A DNA stretch of 64,000 nucleotides, from assembly GCA_002989075.1 (NCBI GenBank), contig PSQN01000012.1:992001-1056000 (forward strand). The letters run 5' to 3'. A model generated the notes under the pieces. The model was not told where the DNA came from and did not search any database. It saw only the letters and a program-made list of their open reading frames with translations. Both the position numbers and the translations under genes were made by a program. The DNA is from Arthonia radiata. Lineage: Eukaryota > Ascomycota > Arthoniomycetes > Arthoniales > Arthoniaceae. Below, one piece after another: positions 1-8,875 of this stretch. Numbering within the stretch: the stretch's first letter is position 1; each line of letters begins with the position of its first letter.

Positions 1-478
1 TATACTCTAGTATCTTTACTATAATAGAGTAGTAAGGGTAACTTATCTAACTAGAGTAGCTTATTAAAAGTTTTATAAAAATTTATTAGTATTATATAAT
101 AGAGTAATAATTTTCCTATTAAATATACTTACTAGAATACTAAAATATATTATAGTTATAATAAATAAAGGTTTTTAGAGTTACTACTAAATATAAAATA
201 GATAACTACGAGAAAGCTATAAGTTAGACTTAGACCCTAAATATAGGATAGTAAAAATTTCTATTTTAGATATTATATAACTATAAATTACCTACAAAAG
301 CCCTACGAAGAGGGTACGACAACCCTACGCACGCTTAAATGTACTACCCTGCCGAGACGTTCATGATCTGAGTCAACTGAGACTAATGTAACTAGAGATG
401 TTTGCCGTCTGCTAAAAACAGCAGGCGCTAATTCTTTATATCTACCGTAGGTCCCCTCTCTTCCTACTCTTCTCTCTC
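1..478. repeat. AT-rich RIP-degraded DNA and transition into the gene block
   Basis: The first ~300 bases are extremely AT-rich and nearly lack CA and TG dinucleotides, the residue expected after C-to-T mutation at CpA by RIP. Composition changes quickly between ~300 and ~360. The rest, to the stop codon of the first gene, is mixed sequence in which I see no gene. No transposon family can be named from this short piece. Confidence 0.7.
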
Positions 479-1525
479 TTAGTAGCCCGCATACGGCTTC
501 GTCTCATTATCACACCAGTCCCAGAATTGCGCCGCAAGGCCAGTACCACCCTCATCCTTTGACTTCAAGCTCTCGAGGACGTCTTTCCTCGGGTCGGGAT
601 GCCATCGCCCCCACGGGATACCGAACCGTCCACCATCATCAACTGTTACATCCGGGCTCAAAGCGGCCCATAGTGTTGTGTAGGCGCCCATTTTGGGATC
701 GTGCATGAATGGCGACATCAAGAATCGCATTAGGAATGGCGCACGCTCCCAACCCTTCGTCTTCAACGTGCCCGGGTGCTGCGCCACGCTCACCATCCCA
801 TCTTTGCGAATGCGCTTGTCAAGTTCCGACGCCAGGAGCCAATTGCCGGCCTTGGAGGCGCTGTAGTTGTGGTTCTTGTCTTTGACGTGTTTGCCCGGCG
901 CTTGGTTCTCGAGCGTGACGCCGCCTGGAGGGCCGACCAGGTCGACGATGCCGGAAGAAGTCCAAATGACACGCACGCTGCTCCTCGGCACATCTCGGTC
1001 CTTCGCGGTCTTGATGAGGACAGGAAGGAGAAGCTTCGTCAGGAGATACGGGCCAAGGCAGTTAGTGCCCATGTGAGCTTCGTAGCCTTGTACACTCGTG
1101 CTACCCACGGGGTTTTGGGCGGTGCCTGCATTGTTGAAGAGGACATCGAGACGCGACTCTTTGGCTAGGAAGCTGTTGGCACAGGGTGCAACGCTGGTGA
1201 GATCAGCGAGGTCGACGTGAAGACCCTCGAGCTGCCCTGGAGTAGATGTGGCAATCTTCTTGAGTGCCTCAATTTCAATCGTGATCTTGTCAGGAGAGCG
1301 GCCGGCAATGTATACTTTGCCGCCTTTCGCGTAGAGGATCTTGACCTGTATGTCACGTTACTATTAGGTGCCGCAGCGGGGTATAGGGCTTCATGTAAGT
1401 ACGACGTCTAAGCCGATGCCAGCATTGCCGCCTGTGACGATGTAGACTCTGCCTGCGAGAGAAGGAACATCTTCTTCGGTCAGCCCTGGCTTTCCTGGAA
1501 ACAACTGTGTCCAAGTCCCTCCCAT
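479..1525 (-). CDS. Short-chain dehydrogenase/reductase (retinol dehydrogenase-like)
   Basis: NAD(P)-dependent oxidoreductase of the classical SDR fold; the substrate cannot be read from sequence. Two exons, 1403..1525 and 479..1345, are joined over a 57-bp intron (1346..1402); splicing restores the Rossmann strand GIGLDVVKILYAKGGKVYIAGR. The predicted product is 329 aa. Visible motifs are TGGNAGIG (residues 31-38, cofactor loop), NNAG, a catalytic Ser in WTSSG (about 171), and YSASK (Tyr ~202, Lys ~206). The start was chosen at MGGTWTQ; an in-frame ATG at 1615 would add 30 residues without similarity to the fold. There is no signal peptide or membrane helix, so it is probably cytosolic. It is the gene nearest the left RIP island, its stop lying about 180 bp from the AT-rich DNA. 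Family resemblance is to WW-oxidoreductase/retinol-dehydrogenase-like fungal SDRs. Confidence 0.9.
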
Positions 1526-1824
1526 AGTGACGGTGATGCTGTCAAGAATGGATTGTAGACTGTGATGTTGAAAGAGAGGCTGAGCCAGTTGCAGTTGATG
1601 GTAAGAGTAGCTCATTCTGGGGAAATCTGGGGAGCATCACATACAAGTGAGGGAAGATGCTGGAATGCGGAAGGCACGTGCCCCCCACGGTTGCGCGAAC
1701 TTCCGTTTGTCGATATGACAAGCCGGGAGTCACCCCCGTCAGAATGCATGGTACCTCCACGCATTTGCGAAATGATGATCATTGATTACGGTGCACTACC
1801 GCGGTCATCTGTTGCAACCAATTC

Positions 1825-2669
1825 TCAGTGGGAGGCGTGAATATCGACACTTGAGCTTCTCATGCTGCCAGGCAGCGCTAAAGGTCTTTCTCCGCGCTGT
1901 CCTCTCCAGAAGTTCGCTGTACGAATCATGCTCTCGTCCATCAGAAACCACCATTTCTTTGCAAATCCAGGCCCTATTTCCCATCCCATAGGATCCCAAG
2001 GCGACGAGCCCCAGATCTTCAAATCATCCGAGGCCATGTCTTGGATGAACTCCGATTCATTGATTACTTGGAGAGAGCTCAATATGCGGTCTCGCAACGA
2101 CGACCACGGTAGCATGTCGATATACGGCTTGTGCGGGATGTGTTGTTGCTGTGAGGTGGGGAAAAAAGCCGCGGGGATGTCGCAGAGAGGTGCACCGATG
2201 TTGAATCCGGAGTGCTGCATACAGTCAAGGTTGAGCATTCCCGCGATGTACACGAAAGCTGCAGAGGTCGCCATACTCTGCATAACAATGAAGTGGTTGT
2301 CTGACGCACAATCTGAAGACGTTGGGCTATGAAACAAAGCATCGGACATCGAGCTCGTCACAACATTCACATCATCCGCCGACGACTCAGTCGATAGCTG
2401 TCCGGGTGGAAATTGACACATGGAGTGGGCCTCGGAACCGGCATTTCTCGAACAAGTGCGTGGCAAAATGCCGTTGATGCGCCTGTCAACGAGCCTGGAG
2501 CCTGATAGAGTGCGTTAGAAAGAGCAATTCATTGCGAACGCACGATTCCGTGCGTACGTCTTGCTCGCTGTGACAATCTGTTCTGAATCCGCTTCCGCTC
2601 TGCCGGGTCTGTAATGCTCGTCCAGTTATCCGCTGAGGACTTCAAGTGTGGCTTCCATGAGGAATCCAT
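1825..2669 (-). CDS. bZIP-like DUF3425 protein, putative transcription factor
   Basis: Two exons, 2558..2669 and 1825..2501, with a 56-bp intron (2502..2557), give 262 aa. The N-terminus carries the fungal pattern [20 protein letters not shown] followed by QRARRSRLVDRR. This is a basic region of the NRxxQRxxR type, split by the intron after QRAR and restored by splicing. The C-terminal half has the DUF3425 signature: [35 protein letters not shown] and a closing RGERPL. These proteins are usually annotated as bZIP-type regulators with a short or absent leucine zipper; no heptad leucines are obvious here. The ATG at 2669 is preferred because the upstream in-frame extension has only a GTG. DNA targets are unknown. 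It is transcribed in the same direction as the SDR gene, about 300 bp away. Confidence 0.82.
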
Positions 2670-2889
2670 AATTGGCCTGGCAGTACCTTTCTCTGATGGG
2701 ACTTGGACGAGTGTACTCCGAGTAGCATTTGTGAGGAAGAGAGGATGATTTTCAGCCACCCCATCAGCGCGTCAGACGCAAGCTGAAAAGGGTATGGCGC
2801 GTGCCGCGTTCTGACCTTTCTGACCTTTCTGACTCCCGTCTTCTTTTTTTTGACGCTGCTCTTCCATACACTCCCACTCGCTTTCGCCC

Positions 2890-3211
2890 TCAGGCCGAAG
2901 CACAGCCAACACCTATAACGGCCGAATCCTTGCGACGGCTCGATACGTGCCAAAGCTCATAGACAGCCATTGCTCGCAGGTTGGCTACGAGGTCATATAC
3001 GACATCCAGCGGGTCCCGCACATTATGGAAGTCGATCATGTAGTCTGGCGCGGTCGTGTTCTCATGATGCGTGGCAAGGTAGCCAAGGATGTCACGCATG
3101 CGCACGGTGTTGATGAACCAGTCCCTCGATGAAATATTCCATCCTAAACGGTTGATCGATAAACGTGGCTTCCAAGGCGCTGCAGGACATCCAGCTTTGC
3201 AGCATGGTTAG
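2890..3211 (-). other. Possible orphan exon or gene fragment, unrecognised
   Basis: An open minus-strand frame runs from just after an in-frame TAA near 3213 to a stop at 2890. Its residue usage looks coding (RLSINRLGWNISSRDWF, then VRMRDILGYLATHHENT and DPLDVVYDLVANLRAMAVYE). It has no ATG near its beginning, so it would have to be an internal exon or the remains of a gene. I do not recognise the family and found no convincing partner exon. It lies directly upstream of the bZIP-like gene and could also be chance. Confidence 0.25.
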
Positions 3212-3913
3212 GTCCCTTATTTAAGCCCCTCAGCTTTCAAGGTTCGTTGAATCTGGTCGTCAGTTTAATTGTATCTCTTGGGATATTGTAACATAGGACA
3301 GATGTCACCGCGGATCTTGGTCTCGTGTTTGAAGCCCAGCCATTTGGACCTTTAGATCCGCGATGAGAAGCGTTGTAGATCCGAGGGCTCAAACAGATGC
3401 TCCATTGCACCTTCAGTCTCCGAAAAAGAACAGAAGGGGGATGTATACGTTTTGACGTACGCCGGTAAGACGAGTGGCCAAGTGCAGGCGCAAGACATCT
3501 ATTTGTATTCATCCTCATCTTTCGGCCCTCAGTTGGCCGGCGACACGAGTCCCTATTCCGCATAGCTTACGCACGTCTGTAGGCAGATAGGCAACCCACA
3601 CTGCGCTTGCACCAATCAGGTCGTTGGTACGTACCTCATATACAGCGATCGGCGTCTGTACCTAGAGCGGTGCGCGATGCAGCAGAAATAGTGAATATAA
3701 AATTATCAGTGCTTGCCACCTATGCTTGTCAGGACAGGGGTTCGTCCAAAGTAAGCGGCATACTATAACCTTCAACACATTGGGGTCCAGACATGGAACG
3801 AAAGGGTGCGTACTTCCGAGTGCTTTTCCTGACGATAGCGCTTTGGTATCGGGGTGGGCATTGTTGAAACAACTCTACCACTGCGCAAATGCTTGGGACA
3901 TGCACCATGTGCT
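3212..3913. other. Intergenic, no supported gene
   Basis: About 700 bp of mixed-composition DNA between the orphan frame and the end of the flavin-reductase-like gene. Short open frames here lack codon bias or recognisable motifs. No repeat or RNA gene was recognised. Confidence 0.5.
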
Positions 3914-4805
3914 TCACTTTGGTGATTCAGCAACGACAGGCTGCCCACTGTCAACCTGTTGCTGTGCAACACCCTCATTCGCCTCGCCACTTCCTTCGAG
4001 CCCAGCAAGAACCCTCTTGCTTCCTGGGATGATCATCTCGAACGTGTCTGCGACAACACAATATTCAAAATAGCCACATCTTGCGATGGGCTTCGCCTTA
4101 CCCAAATCGACCTTACCGTCCGTCATGACGCTTTCGCTGATGTAAACGCCGACGACACGTCCAATGACAATATTGACACCACCCATAGGGGGATCACCGG
4201 GAAGGCGCAGAGTACTATGATACGTACACTCGAAGCGAATAGGGCTGGCGGAAACCATCGGAATCGCATGACCGTCGCCCTGCGCCGTGTCTGACTTGCT
4301 CGGGTCCTTTGCCCTGACTATCGTGGAGTTCACTTTCTTCAGCCCTGCACGTTCAAATTCGTTGACACCGTGCTCGACTTGCTCACCAGTGATGTTGACC
4401 GCTTCTCGCAGATCGTACGTCGCCATGTTCCAGCAGAAAGCGCCGGTGGCTTCGATGTTCTTGACGCTGTCCTTACGCTCGCCACATTCAGTCTGGTTGG
4501 CAGAGAAGAGGACGTAAGGAGGTGAGAAGGTGACGTTTGTGAATTGAGAATAGGGTGCTAGGTTGGCATGTCCTATCGTAGGTAAGTTGGGTGTGAAGCA
4601 GCTTCATGTACGGAGCGGGTAGAGATTCGAAGATGGCGGTGGTAGTACCGGCAGGCGAAACAGTCGATATCCAACCTATTGGTCGAGGAACTACGCATGA
4701 CTATTTCAATGTTCTAAGCGACAGCGCACAAGAAGTAAGCAAGTGCTCTACCTTGAATGGATCTCGAGGGAGATTGTGGGGTGTTTTACCCGGCTCGTAG
4801 AACAT
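3914..4805 (-). CDS. Flavin-reductase-like / FMN-binding split-barrel protein
   Basis: Three exons, 4752..4805, 4649..4700 and 3914..4572, with introns of 51 bp (4701..4751) and 76 bp (4573..4648), give 254 aa. The joined N-terminus reads MFYEPGKTPHNLPRDPFK, then SCVVPRPIGWISTVSPAG, then HANLAPYSQFTNVTFSPPYV. This is the conserved opening of fungal flavin-reductase-domain proteins, in which RPIGWIST and APYSQF line the FMN site. The later stretch GAFCWNMATYDLREAVNITG also belongs to the domain. Family members bind FMN and often act as NAD(P)H:flavin oxidoreductases or flavoprotein oxygenases; the actual reaction here is unknown. The ATG at 4805 starts exactly at the conserved MFYEP; an in-frame ATG at 4976 would give 311 aa with an unconserved leader. 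No targeting signal is evident from the preferred start. Confidence 0.88.
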
Positions 4806-5154
4806 CTTTGCCGGATTGACACTTTTGCTTCGTGAGATGACTGTGCGACGGGTGGCGGCGCTTGACAAGCTGGGTTCTTGTGTTCTGCCTCGCGCTGTTG
4901 CGATGATTGATTCCCATTGCTGTTGACAGAGCTTCGAGCGGGGTGATCGGCAAAGCTGTCGGCTATCGTGTTGCATGGGTTCTGAGGAATCGAAGTGTGG
5001 TGGCGAGCAAATGTTTCCCAGAGGCTAAAACGACAAAGTCTGTTGGAATTAATGACAGCTCACGTGAGACAGGTTTTGCGATTGATCGCTTGCTGATCTT
5101 ACACTCTCTGGCCATGTTCTGTGCGATGATTATCGTGAATCATACCTCGACGGT
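4806..5154. other. Intergenic / upstream region of the flavin-reductase-like gene
   Basis: About 350 bp between two minus-strand genes. It should contain the 3' end of the CCDC174-like transcript and the promoter of the flavin-reductase-like gene. I see no separate gene or clear motif. Confidence 0.5.
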
Positions 5155-6219
5155 TTACTCATCCTTCAGAGCATCGCTACTTTCGACGTTCGCCTTCGAT
5201 GTGCCAATGGAGGCCGCCAGCTCGTCTTCGAGTCCGCTCAGGAACCTGTCCGCCATGACTTTGCCCTTTTTCTCGCGAATGACTCTTCTTCTCTCCTCCA
5301 GTTCAGCTTTCTTGCGTGCCTTTTCCAGGTCACGCTCGGTTACCTTCTCGCCTCTAACCTGCTCGGTCTGTGTTCGCATCTGTTCAAGGTCTCGCATCTG
5401 TTGCTCCCTCGTCTCCTTGTCCTGGCTGAACTGGTAAAAGCCGGTGCCCTTCGTCCTAATATCCTTACTGGCATCATAGTGCTCATCCGGTGGCGGCGTT
5501 TCTTCCCTGTCCCGCTTCTTCGCCAAATCTTCCATCCTTGTGCCAATGCCAGAGTCGAGATCGAAGGCTTGGCTTTGCACTGCGTCGCCGTATATCACGC
5601 CGTCGGGAGCCAGCGGTCTCGCACTGTCCTCACCTTCCGCTTCCTCAGCACGCTTCTGGCGTGCTCTTCGTCGCTCCTCTGCCAGCACCTCTTTCCTAGA
5701 TCCTGTTCGCGTGCGTCCCATGTCGTCAATGTATTCAATCGTCTCGCCACCCTCACTCTCGGCGTCGTCATCGCTGTCACTTTGTTCACTATCGGCTTCT
5801 CTGCTTTCGCGCGCAGCCCACTTACGGTCGAAGTCTACACCGTATCGCTCGTCTTTATCTTCCACATCGCCGCGCTTCAGCGCCGCGTACAAGCGAGCCT
5901 TCTCATCCATCTTCCGCTTCGCACACCGCCACTCTGCTTCGTCAAGATTCTCACCGTTGCTAGTCCGAGCTGTTGCATTTGACGCTGGCGCCAGCATGTC
6001 AGCGGCAGCACGCTTCTTAGCGCCTTGATTGGAAGTGCTGAATATGGTGTCCTTTCTGACGGACGTGCGCGGCTTTGACGGTCCCGTAGAGGAGGACGCG
6101 AGGAGCGAGGAGAAGGCGCTGGAGAAAGTTGTGTCGTGGGGATTGGAGGGCGTGTGACGGCTGGGGGTATGAGCGGTGCCAGCGGCAGGCCGATACAAAT
6201 GGGAGTCCTTGCCCGACAT
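5155..6219 (-). CDS. CCDC174 homologue (DUF4078), nuclear coiled-coil protein
   Basis: Intronless, 354 aa from MSGKDSHLYRP. Features in order: a Ser/Thr-rich N-terminus; a conserved WRCAKRKMDEKARLYAALKR segment followed by YGVDFDRKWA; an acidic run with SEQSDSDDDAESEGGETIEY and DDMGRTRTG; then the DUF4078-type region containing GTGFYQFSQDKETREQQM; and a Lys/Arg/Glu-rich coiled coil. This order matches metazoan CCDC174, a nuclear protein linked to the exon-junction complex and splicing. Role in fungi is inferred from family only. The start was chosen at the conserved MSGKD because 17 upstream in-frame residues look non-coding. It is divergent from the mL40 gene, with 201 bp between the start codons, so the two probably share a promoter. 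Confidence 0.83.
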   Translation of the reverse strand: MSGKDSHLYRPAAGTAHTPSRHTPSNPHDTTFSSAFSSLLASSSTGPSKPRTSVRKDTIFSTSNQGAKKRAAADMLAPASNATARTSNGENLDEAEWRCAKRKMDEKARLYAALKRGDVEDKDERYGVDFDRKWAARESREADSEQSDSDDDAESEGGETIEYIDDMGRTRTGSRKEVLAEERRRARQKRAEEAEGEDSARPLAPDGVIYGDAVQSQAFDLDSGIGTRMEDLAKKRDREETPPPDEHYDASKDIRTKGTGFYQFSQDKETREQQMRDLEQMRTQTEQVRGEKVTERDLEKARKKAELEERRRVIREKKGKVMADRFLSGLEDELAASIGTSKANVESSDALKDE

Positions 6220-6420
6220 GGTCGAAGTGCAATAGTCAGAATCTCCACAACGAATTCGCGAGCTTCTCAATGTGAAGCAACAGAGAAATAATAAGTGAAG
6301 TCAAAAACATCGGGTTCTGCATAATTCGAGGTGGCCGCGAGTCAGGCGCTCCAGTTGCTTCCTTCAGACGCAATGTTTCTTAATTACTACCAGCGATCGC
6401 TTCACAGCAAACCCTTGATC
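6220..6420. promoter_or_regulatory. Compact divergent promoter, CCDC174-like / mL40
   Basis: Only 201 bp separate the two divergent start codons, so both 5' UTRs and promoters must lie here or overlap the genes. An alternative upstream start for mL40 (in-frame ATGs at 6331 and 6373) would shrink it further. No specific factor site is claimed. Confidence 0.45.
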
Positions 6421-7276
6421 ATGAGCTGCTTTCAAGTATGCACAGCAGCGCCTCGGCGGTCTTTCAATCATATGTCCCTTCCATTACGCCCTGCCAGCCC
6501 CCCAAGACCACACAACGTCTCCTTGAGGACTACACCACAAGCCAACACCTTCTCTACGAGTACGCCGCTTTTCGCCCGCAAGAAGAAGGGCGGCGAGAAG
6601 CGCGATAGCCGCATAAGTATGCCTTGCTACAGCATTGGCCTCATCGTTCTACCTCCATTCGCTAACACGACTTCAACCAGAGCTCATCCGATACCACCTC
6701 TTCCATCCGCTAAACCCACGTCCTCTCCGTCTATCTCGTCTGCGGAATCTCCGACACTGGACGATACACCGAGCATGGCAGCTCTTCAAGGCAAAGCAGC
6801 GGCAAGCAGAGGAGCTGAGCCTACAGAGGCAGTACCACAGTATGTACAACGCCTGTGAGGCACTAAGACTGATAGGCGAGGACGGCTTGGCCGTGCAAGA
6901 TCCTGCATCTCAATTGCATGGCGACCAGAACGGCGAAGTCGTCAGACCACCTGGTGCTAGAGATCCCGTCCAACGCACCTATCTCAGGAAGAACGACGGA
7001 ACCTTGTATGCAGCAGACCTCATGAGCGAAGAGGACCAAGCAAAAGAGGCCAAGGGCCGAGGGCGAGGCAAGGCTAAAGAAGTCGAAGAGGTCAACATAG
7101 ATATCGCGGGCGCAGCGGAGAGGCAGAAGGATGTGGGAAGACTGTACAGGATTGCGATGGAGAAAAAGGGCGTCTTTCAGGGGGTTCCCATCGAGTATGC
7201 CAGGATACAGACGGATACACCACCGAGGAACGGCTGGGACCATGGATGGAAGAGGTCGGCAAGTCTCACAACGTGA
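6421..7276 (+). CDS. MRPL28: Mitochondrial large-subunit ribosomal protein mL40 (MRPL28 family)
   Basis: Two exons, 6421..6616 and 6681..7276, with a 64-bp intron (6617..6680), give 263 aa. The joined core has the hallmark of the family: KKKGGEKRDSRIKLIRYHL, then FHPLNPRPLRLSRLRNLRHW and TIHRAWQLFKAKQRQAEE. The C-terminus ends with the expected aromatic pattern NGWDHGWKR. The N-terminus is rich in Arg, Ser and Thr and poor in acidic residues, as for a mitochondrial presequence. MSCFQVC at 6421 is the chosen start; ATGs at 6331 and 6373 are in frame and possible. The protein is a structural component of the mitoribosome large subunit. It converges with the next gene, whose stop is 138 bp away. 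Confidence 0.88.
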
Positions 7277-7414
7277 GTGATATTGCGCTGCGGCGCGAGC
7301 AGGCAGGCTTGCCGTTGGCAAGGTATCAAATAATTGCCGAAGTAACTTGGCTTCACCAAGGGGCGACAACATGGAGTCGATCAGACGTGTTGAATTACTC
7401 GATATCATTTTCGC

Positions 7415-8477
7415 CTATGTATCAGCTTCGGGGTCGGTTCGTTTACGGCAATCTTCCTTCAGTGCTGTTGCCTTGCCGAATGAGCGACCACGCTCTTTCC
7501 CGTCTGCTTCCCCAGCGAAGACGCCGTGAAAGGCCAATTGGCTCCCAGAAGGTACCCGAACCAATCGTCTGACCGGCTTCCTCCGCTTCGGCGACGTTGC
7601 TTTGCTCACTACGTTTGTGTCAAGTTCAGAAAGAACTCCCATGAGCTGCACATGACGGCGTTTCGGTGCGCAATCTGTCAATGAGGGGAGCTTCTTCTCA
7701 TCGAAGCTCTGCGACCTCACCCAACGAGTAGCGACAGCTGTTCGTCGCCTCTCGTCCGAGGTCAAGATCCACCCACACATCAGAATCAAGCCCTGGAACA
7801 GACTAAGACTCACTGCATAGTCGTCCTCCGCCGCTCTATCGCCGGCCTCGCAAAATGAGGCAGATGCGGCAGATGCGGTAGAAAGCTCGTCAAGGATCGA
7901 ATCGAGCTCACCTTATGCAAGCCACCACCGTCCCCAATCGCAGTAGCTTGCTTCTCTGCATCATCACCCGGAATCCGGAGACCAAGAAACGTACCGACGG
8001 ACGAAAATGGGTGCTCGTGATCCTCAGGACCGTTCTGACAGTATAAGTCTAGCCTATAATTTCTCTTTTGCTGGTTTATGTCCCTTCTTCCTTCAGCAGA
8101 ACCTTGGATGTGAAAGGTAGTAAGAGAGCTTACCTGACAAGCGCCTGTAGGGGACGGCCCGGATGGGCTTCCGTGACATGCCTCAGCTTGGTCCGCACTA
8201 TTGAACGCACGGCATCAGCGAGCGCTGGGTCCTGGCCGTTAATATTGGGGTCGGCCACCCAGATGTCGACGGGATCAGCGCTTCCTTTAGCGTGCTTGGA
8301 CACTTCGACGGCATTGGGGCATGCCTCGCGATCTCGGAGGAAGGATCCGAAGTCTGCGTGGCAATTATGAGCGAGCAGCCGTGGCCATGTGGCGTGCGAA
8401 TGGAGTTTCCCTTTGTGCTTTATGTCGGGTGCTACGAGCGTTTCGGATGAGCTTTTCCTGGATATATTTGGATCCAT
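7415..8477 (-). CDS. Hypothetical protein, three exons, unrecognised
   Basis: Three exons, 8134..8477, 7912..8053 and 7415..7825, with introns of 80 bp (8054..8133) and 86 bp (7826..7911), give a continuous 298-aa protein from an ATG at 8477. The model rests on frame: splicing joins LVRLDLYCQNGPEDHEHPF and then GLHKDDYAVSLSLFQGLIL without stops, with GTAAGC and GTGAGC donors. The central part (DPVDIWVADPNINGQDPALA, SSVGTFLGLRIPGDDAEKQ) looks folded. A short hydrophobic stretch, SLSLFQGLILMCGWIL, could be a membrane or buried helix. The last ~100 residues are basic and low in complexity (SPKRRKPVRRLVRVPSG). I do not recognise the family and assign no function. Confidence 0.65.
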
Positions 8478-8875
8478 GATGGAGAGAGATGCAGGCGGCC
8501 GGCGTCGAATACTTGATTGTTAGATACGATATGGAGCATGCAATGGGGGTGGTCGTTTGCGTCGCCCCGCGACAATGCAGCAGCTCGAGGAGACAGATGG
8601 CTTTGCTGAGGTCAATGGCATGCTGTTTCAGATGTCAGCCGCATCGCGAAAGGGTTCATTGAACGAGCCGCTATACATTGGGGCTGCATGTTTCTCACCA
8701 CTATTCGATTGACGGAAGCAGTGCCAAGGCAACGAAGTGACGCCAAAGCGGAGGTCATCAGGATTGGGTATTATTGAGCGTATCATTGCATTCATAGAGC
8801 GTATCGGCCAGTTTCGCCTTCTCCACACTTCTCTGAACGCCACGTTATGCATCACCAAGGTCCGCTGAGCTTTGC
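8478..8875. other. Intergenic, no supported gene
   Basis: About 400 bp between the end of ATG9 and the start of the unrecognised 298-aa gene, both on the minus strand. It presumably holds the ATG9 3' UTR and the promoter of that gene. Nothing else is seen. Confidence 0.5.

Noticed and set aside
5401-6028. Plus-strand frames opposite the CCDC174-like gene
   Set aside because: These are Ser/Leu-rich mirror frames of an acidic and Lys-rich coiled-coil gene; no motif or start context supports them.
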